Positions 17,041 to 24,779 of a stretch of DNA of 47,597 bases are shown in pieces. The notes under the pieces were generated by a model. The model did not search any database, was not told the origin of the DNA, and saw only the letters and a list, made by a program, of their open reading frames with translations. The translations under genes and the position numbers were made by a program. Position 1 is the first letter of the stretch; each line of letters begins with the position of its first letter. Origin of the DNA: TMED27 sp045106175 (lineage in GTDB: Bacteria; Pseudomonadota; Alphaproteobacteria; Micavibrionales; Micavibrionaceae); assembly GCA_045106175.1 (NCBI GenBank), contig JBGCEF010000014.1, positions 1-47,597 of the forward strand, read 5' to 3'.

Positions 17041-18708
17041 TTAGGTGAATGTTACACCAAATCCGGTCGTACCTAAAGTCTCTTGTACAGCATTGAGAAC
17101 GGGCCCTAGATTAACCGCTAATGCGCCACCAATAAGATGCGTTACACCAGCCATCATAGATGCTTGTTGATTACCTTCCGCTACACTGCGAACAATGAAT
17201 AATCCACGAACAAAACTAATAATACCGATGACAATCATAAATTTGATAACCGCGGTAATAACAGCATGTGCAGCAGCCGTTTCATCTGCGCTCATACCTG
17301 TGGTGTATTGCATTTTTGCATTGGTGAAAGTCGTCGAGCTACCTGTAAATGTGGTCGTAGCTGCGCGAATAATATCATTATAAGAAATCAACGCACCACC
17401 GATAGCAAATGTCATGAGCGTGCCCAATCCACCGGGCGCTTTCGCGCCTTCTTGCGCCCCTTTAATCAAGCGGGAAATTCCAATCATGATAAAGATAATA
17501 CCAGCAACAAAAGCGAAGAAATTTAAAACAACATGAATAGGCCCAAGTATATCACTCGCTAAACAGAGCATCATGGCGTCTAAACCAACACCCGTAGGAC
17601 AGCTACCGCTAGTTAATAGTGAAGTAACATAACCATTAATTGTTGCGTTTCCGTGATTATAACTTGTGAAAGCTGACCCTGTGATACCTGTGCCGACAAC
17701 ACTATTGGTAAAGACCTGCACAACAAATGGGAGTGCGAAGAATGCACCACCTGCGATTAATCGGCTAATGCCTTCAAAAACGCCTGTTTGCTGTGGGTTT
17801 AAAACATGGTCGCGTATTTTCAAAATACCCCAAACACCCATAACAAGACCAAAAATGTAAGCTATTGCTGTCAAGAATGCTGGGAAAGCGCCTGTATGTG
17901 TAACAATTCCACAAATGCGTTGACCTAATCCAGTCGTTCCTACTGTACAATTCGCACCAATAAAGTCTGATGTGAATGGCCCTGTAAACATTGCAAACAC
18001 ACCAAAGATACCGCCTGTACCTTCAATGGTTGTATACATCGCATCGTAAATAACCGGCATCGTAAGTAACGCGCCACCAGCTAATAAGCGAATAACAGCT
18101 TCGCTAACTTTAACCTGTTCGGGTGTTTCTACATGTTCTTTAACCTTGATGGCACCCATGACCACAAGAACTAAGCCTAATAAATAAGACGCTGCCGATA
18201 TTAAACCAGGAACTGTTAATAATGAGACAGTAATCGCATCTAAGATTTGGTTGAAGTTAGAACCAAAGCCTAATGAGAAACCAGAGGAAAAGGCTGTGAT
18301 ACCTGTAAATAAAGATCCTAATATGCCTAAAAATCCACCCGTTGCACCACCATCAATGGTGTTTTGTGCCGCGCTTAAAAGCATGGGAAGTGCAAATAAT
18401 GCACCACCAACAATAAAACTAACAATGGGGGTTCTAAGCGGTGTTTGTCCTGATCCGTTGCCCGGGTTTTCAACATGCGCACGTAATTTGAGTACGCCAC
18501 GTACACCAAAAAGTAAGCCTAATAAATATGCGAAAGCGGAAACAAGACCCGGAAGGTCTTCTGCGGAAGCTGTAATACTTGTCGCTATGGCAGAAACCTG
18601 CGCATATGCAATAGATGGTAACGCGCTAAGCGCTAAAACAAATATAAATGTCATCACAAATTTTTGTGATTGAACAAGGTCTAAATTTTTAAAATATTTT
18701 CCCAACAT
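17041..18708 (-). CDS. IcmC/DotE-position membrane protein made of five tandem IcmC/IcmD-like units
   Basis: A 555-residue polytopic protein with an N-terminal signal-like helix (17-37) and about five copies of one unit. Each unit has a hydrophobic helix with L/FPGLxSAxxYLLGLxxG, a polar link of the type KxRxHVExP, and a GGALFALP helix. The GG landmarks fall at about 101, 211, 320, 437 and 527. Units 1-3 are close to the 125-residue IcmD-like protein encoded downstream; units 4 and 5 are more diverged, and unit 5 lacks the HVExP link. Legionella IcmC/DotE (about 190 residues) and IcmD/DotP (about 130) are small related membrane proteins, so this looks like their fusion and amplification. It occupies the icmC position after dotF. 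The frame is intact across the full length, with no sign of artefactual joining. Confidence 0.82.
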   Translation of the reverse strand: MLGKYFKNLDLVQSQKFVMTFIFVLALSALPSIAYAQVSAIATSITASAEDLPGLVSAFAYLLGLLFGVRGVLKLRAHVENPGNGSGQTPLRTPIVSFIVGGALFALPMLLSAAQNTIDGGATGGFLGILGSLFTGITAFSSGFSLGFGSNFNQILDAITVSLLTVPGLISAASYLLGLVLVVMGAIKVKEHVETPEQVKVSEAVIRLLAGGALLTMPVIYDAMYTTIEGTGGIFGVFAMFTGPFTSDFIGANCTVGTTGLGQRICGIVTHTGAFPAFLTAIAYIFGLVMGVWGILKIRDHVLNPQQTGVFEGISRLIAGGAFFALPFVVQVFTNSVVGTGITGSAFTSYNHGNATINGYVTSLLTSGSCPTGVGLDAMMLCLASDILGPIHVVLNFFAFVAGIIFIMIGISRLIKGAQEGAKAPGGLGTLMTFAIGGALISYNDIIRAATTTFTGSSTTFTNAKMQYTTGMSADETAAAHAVITAVIKFMIVIGIISFVRGLFIVRSVAEGNQQASMMAGVTHLIGGALAVNLGPVLNAVQETLGTTGFGVTFT

Positions 18709-18727
18709 AATTATATTAGATCACATT

Positions 18728-18811
18728 TTATCTTAATTTTATCTTAACAGTAAGAAATTAACTTAATAAGACGCGCAACACCCTTATTAAAATGGAAAAT
18801 AGTTAAGATAA
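18728..18811. promoter_or_regulatory. Repeated TTATCTTAA motif in the leader of the IcmC-like repeat gene
   Basis: TTATCTTAA occurs at 18728-18736 and 18739-18747, 11 bases apart, and in inverted orientation as TTAAGATAA at 18803-18811. All three lie in the 128-base gap between dotF and the repeat protein. The spacing of one helical turn and the third inverted copy resemble an operator, but the region is very AT-rich, so the evidence is moderate at best. Confidence 0.4.
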
Positions 18812-18836
18812 AGTAAGGACTTATAACGCCAAACAA

Positions 18837-20111
18837 TTAACGTGAAATACTACCTCTGGTCCCTTTAACAACCCAAGCGCCATTAATAAGACTTACATCA
18901 GTAACGCGCCCTATACCCGCTACAACGCTACCAATTTCTACGCTTTTAAGATCATTAGAGCCTTGCCTGGATATAGTGGCTTTACCAGGTTGAGCAGATT
19001 TTAAAACCCATTTCACAGCTTTTCTAGGGGAAGGTTTTGTTTTGGAAACTGCCTTTTTAGGCGCTATTGCTGGTTTTTCTTCAATAACTTGATCAGTTTT
19101 CTGGAGCTTTTCCGATGTTGTATCAGTCTTATTCTGATTAGAAGCAACCAATTTTAGCTCTTCAATCATAGCCTTCAAAGACTCAACTTCAGAATTTAAA
19201 CCGCTTATAACAGCTTCATTATTAATTAGATTCTGATTTAAATTTTCATTTTCTGACTTAAGATCATCAATCGCCTTTTCTAATGCCATAACATCTTCTT
19301 TGCTGTTAGGCTCTGTTTCTAAAGCACTATTGTCGAACATAACCGCCTCTTTAACGGCTTCGTTTATAACGGCCTCTTCTAAAAAAGGCTCTTCAGCAAT
19401 AGGGTCTTCCACTAATGTCTCTTTAATATCAAGAGCGGTCTCTTCAATAGGCGAAACAATTTCAGCTGGAATATCGGCAATTTCAAATTCAGGAATATCA
19501 GAAATTTCGAGCATAGGCTCTTTAACATCCATCAAGGGAGCGTCATCGATTTCAAGAGAAGAAATATCTAAAGTCTCCATAGGTGGCTCGTCCATGATAG
19601 GCAGTGTTTCAGCTTCTGGTGCATTTCGTAGCTCAGCTTCTAAATCTACAAGCTCAAGTTGTTGATCTGCGCTGTCGCCGGGAAGTGGCCTTAATGTTGT
19701 TTCCGGCAGTTGCGATAGTTCATTTGGCGCATCTGTAGGCGCTTTCATGATTACTTGCAAATCTTGCACGTCATCTGTCGTGTTGGCCATATCGCTGCTT
19801 TGTTGCGGAGCGGAAACATCTGGCGATGCTACAACGACAGTCTCTGCTGCAACATCAACATCCGAAGAGCCTGAACCTAAAAAGCCTTGCCCTGCCAAGA
19901 ATATAGCGCCAAAAACTCCAAAAATAGCAATAACGATTGGAATAAAGAACTTTTGTAAAAAAGTTTTATCTTTTTGTTCGGATGAAACTTCGGAGCCTGT
20001 ATCTGAAATACCTAGATCTTCATCTTCGCTGTCCCAATCTTCATCCTCAAAATCATCGATATCAAAATCATCATCGATAATGTCATCATCTTTTAAATCA
20101 TCTGAAATCAT
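18837..20111 (-). CDS. dotF: IcmG/DotF-like inner-membrane protein
   Basis: A 424-residue bitopic protein, longer than the roughly 270 residues of Legionella DotF. The cytoplasmic N-terminus (1-50) is extremely acidic (DDDFDIDDFEDEDWDSEDED). One transmembrane helix follows at about 55-75, then a long Glu/Asp/Pro-rich periplasmic linker, a coiled coil at about 270-325, and a small C-terminal domain beginning WVLKSAQPGKATI (about 367) and ending GAWVVKGTRGSISR. The last domain resembles the C-terminus of DotF and of conjugation proteins of the TraP type. DotF is thought to bridge inner and outer membrane parts of the core. It is in the icmG position, 30 bases after dotG. Identification rests mainly on order and domain layout. 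Confidence 0.8.
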   Translation of the reverse strand: MISDDLKDDDIIDDDFDIDDFEDEDWDSEDEDLGISDTGSEVSSEQKDKTFLQKFFIPIVIAIFGVFGAIFLAGQGFLGSGSSDVDVAAETVVVASPDVSAPQQSSDMANTTDDVQDLQVIMKAPTDAPNELSQLPETTLRPLPGDSADQQLELVDLEAELRNAPEAETLPIMDEPPMETLDISSLEIDDAPLMDVKEPMLEISDIPEFEIADIPAEIVSPIEETALDIKETLVEDPIAEEPFLEEAVINEAVKEAVMFDNSALETEPNSKEDVMALEKAIDDLKSENENLNQNLINNEAVISGLNSEVESLKAMIEELKLVASNQNKTDTTSEKLQKTDQVIEEKPAIAPKKAVSKTKPSPRKAVKWVLKSAQPGKATISRQGSNDLKSVEIGSVVAGIGRVTDVSLINGAWVVKGTRGSISR

Positions 20112-20141
20112 GGATTCGCCTTTAAATTGATTATTTTTAGA

Positions 20142-21410
20142 TTAGATAGCGTCATCTTGAGTAGTAACAGAAGACACAAATAAAATGCCAAGAGGAGTGC
20201 CAACTTCAACACGAATAAGCGGCTCAATTTCATCAACCTCTTCATCAATGATTTCTGAAATGGCTTCACCTGCCTCTGTAATACCTGACGCAACCTCTTC
20301 TTCTGTGCTGGCATCTTCGGTATCTTCAGATACTGTTTCACCTTCAATAGTAACGCTTGTTCGCCCTGATTCTGCAACTGCTTCAGCAAAACCGGTAATA
20401 AACGCGGCGGCAGCAGGCAATAGAATTCTTTGAAGATATCGATTATTAATCTCAGTAACAAATCCAGGCAATGTTGTTTTTGGGTCAATAGCAATAGCAT
20501 CGACCGTTAAGACCTCATCATTAAGAGAAAGAGTACTAAAATTCAGTGTCAAATATTCATTTTGCGCCTCAAAGGAACCAATAAGTCGTCCACCTTTTAA
20601 TGGCCCAGTTAAAATTTGCGCCATAATTGGCCCTGGCGCATCAGTATTGGCTTCAATCAAAAGCTGCGCATATTCAATTTCACCAGCAGCAAGAAGAACC
20701 TCTTGAATGATTTCTTCATCTAATTCACCGTCATCAAAACCGCTTCCACTAAAGCCATCTTGCTGAGAATTGCCATTACGTTCTTCAATGTTTTTGAGAA
20801 ACTCATCTAAATTAGTAATACTTAAATAAGAAATTTCAACTTCCTTAGAATCTAAAACGGCTTGCATCTGTGATGACATTGCTTCAGCCAGCTGTTCAAG
20901 TTGCTCTTGTCTCGCTGTATCATCAGGCAAAGCTGTTGGTTCGATTGTCTGCGCTTGTTGCAACTCTCTTTGAAGTCGCTCTTCTTGAAGCCTGCGCCAA
21001 CGCTGCAAAGGATCTTCTTCATCTACATCCTGTTCAGGAACGGTTAAAACACCAACAGGCGGCTCAATAGGTGTAGGCAATGCACTACCACCTGTCGCTT
21101 CGGCAATTTCACGATCACGTTCATTAACTTCTTGAATAGCTTCAATATATTCCTGGCTCGCAGCTTCGGTTCCCGGAGGGGCAGCAATATCAGGAGCCTG
21201 ATTAATGAATGAATTTTCTACAGTTGAGCTATCGCCACCTGCAAAAATAATGACACCAAAAACAACAACAATAACACCTGCGATAATCCCAACTTTTGCA
21301 ATAGGATTATCTTTCATAAAACCACCTAGGGTTTTATCTTTTTCCTCAAAGTCATCGAAACTAGAATCATCAAGGTCGAAATCTTCATTATCTTCAAAAT
21401 CATTATTCAT
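20142..21410 (-). CDS. dotG: IcmE/DotG core-complex protein (VirB10-like)
   Basis: A 422-residue protein. It has an acidic cytoplasmic N-terminus (DFDLDDSSFDDFEEKDKT), a transmembrane helix at about 40-58 and a Gln/Glu/Arg-rich helical linker (about 100-175). The C-terminal VirB10/TrbI-type domain runs from about 240, with GPIMAQILTGPLKGGRLIGSF, TLSLNDEVLTVDAIAIDP and LPAAAAFITGFAEAV. DotG spans both membranes and forms the channel of the core complex. Legionella DotG is over 1000 residues because of a long repeat region; that region is missing here. An acidic insertion of about 45 residues precedes the final VGTPLGILFV strand. It overlaps the dotH stop by eight bases. Confidence 0.92.
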   Translation of the reverse strand: MNNDFEDNEDFDLDDSSFDDFEEKDKTLGGFMKDNPIAKVGIIAGVIVVVFGVIIFAGGDSSTVENSFINQAPDIAAPPGTEAASQEYIEAIQEVNERDREIAEATGGSALPTPIEPPVGVLTVPEQDVDEEDPLQRWRRLQEERLQRELQQAQTIEPTALPDDTARQEQLEQLAEAMSSQMQAVLDSKEVEISYLSITNLDEFLKNIEERNGNSQQDGFSGSGFDDGELDEEIIQEVLLAAGEIEYAQLLIEANTDAPGPIMAQILTGPLKGGRLIGSFEAQNEYLTLNFSTLSLNDEVLTVDAIAIDPKTTLPGFVTEINNRYLQRILLPAAAAFITGFAEAVAESGRTSVTIEGETVSEDTEDASTEEEVASGITEAGEAISEIIDEEVDEIEPLIRVEVGTPLGILFVSSVTTQDDAI

Positions 21411-22455
21411 CTAAGATATCTCCACGGCTGGATATACGGGCACGAAGCATTCTTCCGCCCTCAGAAAGCAAAACAACTGGCGTTTCACGAAACGCATAGA
21501 CATGCGTCCCATCTGCAGAAGATACGGAACTCTCCCAAGCTGGCGATAGCATAGAAAAAGGCGTCCTTAATATAGTGAGCCCGTTATAACTATAAGCGCT
21601 TGTACGCGTATCAACGCCCGAAACACTCATGCGGAGCGCGCCTGGAGGGATAACCCCCTCTAAAATACTCGTAAGTTGAGGGTCCCCAGCAGAAATGTTA
21701 ATACCACCTTGTATGATTGGCGATTTCGCAAAAGGCCCAACCTCTGGAATAACGGCGTCAAAACGATAATGCACCATATCGCGGCTTGTATCCAAAACAA
21801 GAATAACAGGCGTTTGTAAGCCAATTAACTTAATCGACATATTGCCCGCTGCATATTCAGATTGTGGGGTAACACGAATGATATTGGCGATTTCACCAGC
21901 CGTTGTCTCAATAATTTCAAAATCTCCAGCCCATGCAATATCTTCGATAGGCCATGGCGATCCTGTGGAATCCAAAATATTAATAGTCGATATGTGTCCG
22001 TAAGACACTTTAACAGAAACAGGGGCAACGCCAGGGTCCAAAGGAATATTTTGAACGGCAATCTCAGGTTTCGGGCTGGGGTATATAGGCAAATTAACGG
22101 ATTCTTGCGTCCGGTCAAAGCGCTCTAATAATGTTCTGATTTCTTCTGGTCGTAACGGCAACAAACCATCAAGAGCCGCATCGAAAGCTTCTTTTCTAGT
22201 TTCTTCTTCTAATTCTTCAGGCGTTTTTTCAAATGAAAAAACATCATCATCACCGCCAAACGCCAATCCAGGAGCAGGAGGCAGTGAATCGCTGGGACCT
22301 ATGTCCGCTGAAGGATCGGCAATATCTAAAGTCGGTAATTGCGCGGCAAAAGGATCGGTATCTTGCGAAAAAGCGGGCGGCGCAGTAAAAGCGGCAATAA
22401 GCAACACGCACAAATGTGAACAAGAAAAATGAAATGGCTTTTTAGTCATAGGCAT
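21403..22455 (-). CDS. dotH: IcmK/DotH outer-membrane core protein (VirB9-like)
   Basis: A 350-residue exported protein close to the roughly 360 residues of Legionella DotH. A signal peptide (SHLCVLLIAAFTAPPAFSQ) is followed by an acidic, Pro-rich linker. A helix with LLPLRPEEIRTLLERFDRTQE (about 97) is characteristic of DotH, then come strand-rich domains (SVKVSYGHISTINILDSTGSPWPI, VILVLDTSRDMVHYRFDAVIP) ending with HVYAFRETPVVLLSEGGRMLRARI. It assembles with DotC and DotD in the outer-membrane ring. Two in-frame ATGs two codons apart are possible. The start of dotG overlaps its end, so their translation is probably coupled. Confidence 0.93.
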   Translation of the reverse strand: MPMTKKPFHFSCSHLCVLLIAAFTAPPAFSQDTDPFAAQLPTLDIADPSADIGPSDSLPPAPGLAFGGDDDVFSFEKTPEELEEETRKEAFDAALDGLLPLRPEEIRTLLERFDRTQESVNLPIYPSPKPEIAVQNIPLDPGVAPVSVKVSYGHISTINILDSTGSPWPIEDIAWAGDFEIIETTAGEIANIIRVTPQSEYAAGNMSIKLIGLQTPVILVLDTSRDMVHYRFDAVIPEVGPFAKSPIIQGGINISAGDPQLTSILEGVIPPGALRMSVSGVDTRTSAYSYNGLTILRTPFSMLSPAWESSVSSADGTHVYAFRETPVVLLSEGGRMLRARISSRGDILDE

Positions 22456-22566
22456 GTTGAATGACCCAAGTTAGAATATTTAAAACTAGATTATCGGCTG
22501 AAAATAGACATGTCACGCAAGAAATTGCGAAATACACTAAAAGCACACACAAGTTTTAAAGTCATG

Positions 22567-23250
22567 TTAATTAGGAACCGCAATCCACTGTTCAACGCCA
22601 ATACCATTGGGGCTTTCTAGGCGCGGCACACGAACAACAACAACCGTAACAAGCAAGCTATCATTTCTTGATATGTTTCCTGCTTGATAGGTTAATATCA
22701 TGGGCAGCTGAATAACCCATTGATAACGCCCTGCAACAAGACCTTGTGACTCAAGGATTGGCGCGCCTTGCGGAGCGGCCGTAACAACTTGCTGATTAGC
22801 TTCAACCATTTCAATGATACGGGACTTTTGCAAAGCTTGTGTAAAGCTCTCCCACCCTGTTCGTGTGAAGTTACGGGAGGATTCTTGTAAACGACGACGA
22901 TAATCGTTGAAACCAAATGTCATAACTTCCGTAGAAGATTGCGCGACCCAAGACATAAGAGCAGGTGTGCTCATATTAGGCTCACTAAGCGCGATCATTG
23001 GCACTAGCCGACCATCTTCTGTTGTCGCGAAATAACGATTTTCAGGTTGATGAGCCTGAATGACAAAATACATGGCACCAATAAGGCCAATGATGACAAA
23101 AACTTGAATCAATGAAATTTTAAGAAGCGTACGATAACCGTCACGATAAAATTCGTTACGAACTACAACTTTTCCCAAACCACCAAGATCGGGATTAGCA
23201 TCTGCAGATTCAGCCTGTTCTTCTGGAGCGGGAGCGTCTTTTTTAGCCAT
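22567..23250 (-). CDS. dotI: IcmL/DotI inner-membrane protein
   Basis: A 227-residue bitopic protein, first gene of the first secretion block. The N-terminal cytoplasmic segment ends with VVVRNEFYRDGYR, the typical DotI/IcmL entry into the single transmembrane helix (about 44-65). The periplasmic domain contains RYFATTEDGRLVPMIALSEPNMS (about 72), SWVAQSSTEVMTFGFNDYRRR and WVIQLPMILTYQAG, all family-typical. DotI forms an inner-membrane complex, in Legionella together with the shorter DotJ; no second copy is seen here. It is divergent from the first of three exported paralogues, so the 178-base gap must hold promoters for both directions. Confidence 0.93.
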   Translation of the reverse strand: MAKKDAPAPEEQAESADANPDLGGLGKVVVRNEFYRDGYRTLLKISLIQVFVIIGLIGAMYFVIQAHQPENRYFATTEDGRLVPMIALSEPNMSTPALMSWVAQSSTEVMTFGFNDYRRRLQESSRNFTRTGWESFTQALQKSRIIEMVEANQQVVTAAPQGAPILESQGLVAGRYQWVIQLPMILTYQAGNISRNDSLLVTVVVVRVPRLESPNGIGVEQWIAVPN

Positions 23251-23428
23251 ATAAATACATTACAGTGTCTTCAAATTTAACAAATAATTACAATTAAAAC
23301 ATGGTACAAAAAAAACGACACAAAGCCAACGTTAAAGAAAAAATTATAAAATCTTATTTTCAAACGTGCTTTTTAGGTGAAGCTCATGTTAAAATAAAAA
23401 TTGGTTTGAGCATTTTAAAAAAATATAC

Positions 23429-24778
23429 ATGAAAAAAACTTTTTATAAAAAATCTTTGATTTCAAAGCTAACAGTCATTATTGCCTGTGCTTTGACAATA
23501 TTTTACAGTGTTTCTGCTAATGCGCATAGCTGCTTGCCTGACATAAGAGCCGATCATGACAGGTTAAGAGAAAGAGTAACTGAGCATACGAGCAACGAAT
23601 TTACCGCTCATAGAAATTGGTTAGCGCAAGATTTCTTTGTCGGCCAAGTCCTTCCTGCCCTAATGCTTTTCACAGAACAAATGTCTGCTGTTGCTATGCA
23701 ACAAACAATGTCGATCGGCATGTTTTTTGATGCCAAACATCAATTAGAGACACAAAGGCTACTTCAGGAAATGCAGGTTCAGGCTCATATTGATTACCAG
23801 CCAAGTGAAGAATTTTGTGCATTCGGAACAAATGTAAGAAGCTTAGCTGCTTCAGAACAAAGAGGCCGCGCAAACGCGTACGTATTAGCAAGAAGACAAA
23901 CAGCACGTCAGCTAGGCGAACAAAATATGGCAGGCGCATCAAGCGGGGATAACGATAAATTTGGACGTTGGCAAATGTTCACAGAGTTATTTTGTGATCC
24001 GCAAGATAGCGATTGGGTATCAACAAGACCAGCAGAAACAGGTTTAAATTCGATTTGTAACAAACCTTCAAGCGCAAATGACGCATATACCAATGCAGAT
24101 ATAGATTATGGACGAGTAGTAGGTAATTCTAGGACGCTAAATATCGATGAATTTGGGCTTGGCATCTCTTTTATTTCATCTGGATTTTCAATAAATGAAG
24201 CAGGAAAATCAATAACAGCTCTGCAAAATAATTTATATGGACATAATATTATACAAAGACTGGGTAATCGTAGAGATTTCGCGCAAGACAGATATCAAAG
24301 CGGCTATATGGCACTCAGAAGTATCATTGCAAAGAGAAGCGTTGCAGAAAACTCTTTCAATGCGATTGTTGGATTAAAATCACAAGGCAGTTTTGTTATT
24401 GGCTCAACAGCTGATTCTGAAACATATCGTTTTTTAGGGCCATTGATGGTTGAGCTAGGTGTTGTTGATGAAGATGGCTCTGGCGATAATGAAGATGAAA
24501 TCAGGGCATTAGTTGGATCTAATCCTAGCTACTATGCGCAATTAGAATTGCTCGCAAAACGCATTTATCAAAACCCAGATTTCTATGCCAATTTATATGA
24601 CAAACCAGCTAACGTAAAACGAAAAAGTGTGGCTTTAAAAGCGATAGAACTAATGGTTGATCGCGCCATTTATGAAAGTCAAATGAGGCAAGAAATGCTG
24701 TCTTCTGTAATGCTTTCTTCAAAACTTGAAGTACCTTTCATAGAGGCAGAGAAAGGGCTAGCTGCATCAGCGAGATAA
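23429..24778 (+). CDS. Exported protein of unknown function, first of three paralogues
   Basis: A 449-residue protein with a Sec signal peptide (hydrophobic 14-28, cleavage likely after SANA). The mature part is mostly helical and without membrane helices. Landmarks shared with the two following genes are a PALMLFTEQM helix, FFDAKHQLETQ (about 99-109), FCAFGTNVRSLAAS, an LFCD cysteine, then IAKRSVAENSFNAIVGLKSQ. The C-terminal block is SYYAQLELLAKRIYQNPDFYANLYDKPANV. Four cysteines of the mature protein (SCLP, FCAF, LFCD, SICN) have counterparts in the second paralogue. I do not recognise the family. Its position between two Dot/Icm blocks and its export signal suggest a periplasmic or surface component of that machine; this is inference. 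Confidence 0.85.
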   Translation: MKKTFYKKSLISKLTVIIACALTIFYSVSANAHSCLPDIRADHDRLRERVTEHTSNEFTAHRNWLAQDFFVGQVLPALMLFTEQMSAVAMQQTMSIGMFFDAKHQLETQRLLQEMQVQAHIDYQPSEEFCAFGTNVRSLAASEQRGRANAYVLARRQTARQLGEQNMAGASSGDNDKFGRWQMFTELFCDPQDSDWVSTRPAETGLNSICNKPSSANDAYTNADIDYGRVVGNSRTLNIDEFGLGISFISSGFSINEAGKSITALQNNLYGHNIIQRLGNRRDFAQDRYQSGYMALRSIIAKRSVAENSFNAIVGLKSQGSFVIGSTADSETYRFLGPLMVELGVVDEDGSGDNEDEIRALVGSNPSYYAQLELLAKRIYQNPDFYANLYDKPANVKRKSVALKAIELMVDRAIYESQMRQEMLSSVMLSSKLEVPFIEAEKGLAASAR

Positions 24779-24779
24779 T

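Noticed and set aside
22516..22529. CGCAA-GAAA-TTGCG hairpin between dotI and dotH
   Set aside because: The stem is only five base pairs without a U-run, so it does not qualify as a terminator; it may only be a minor leader structure.
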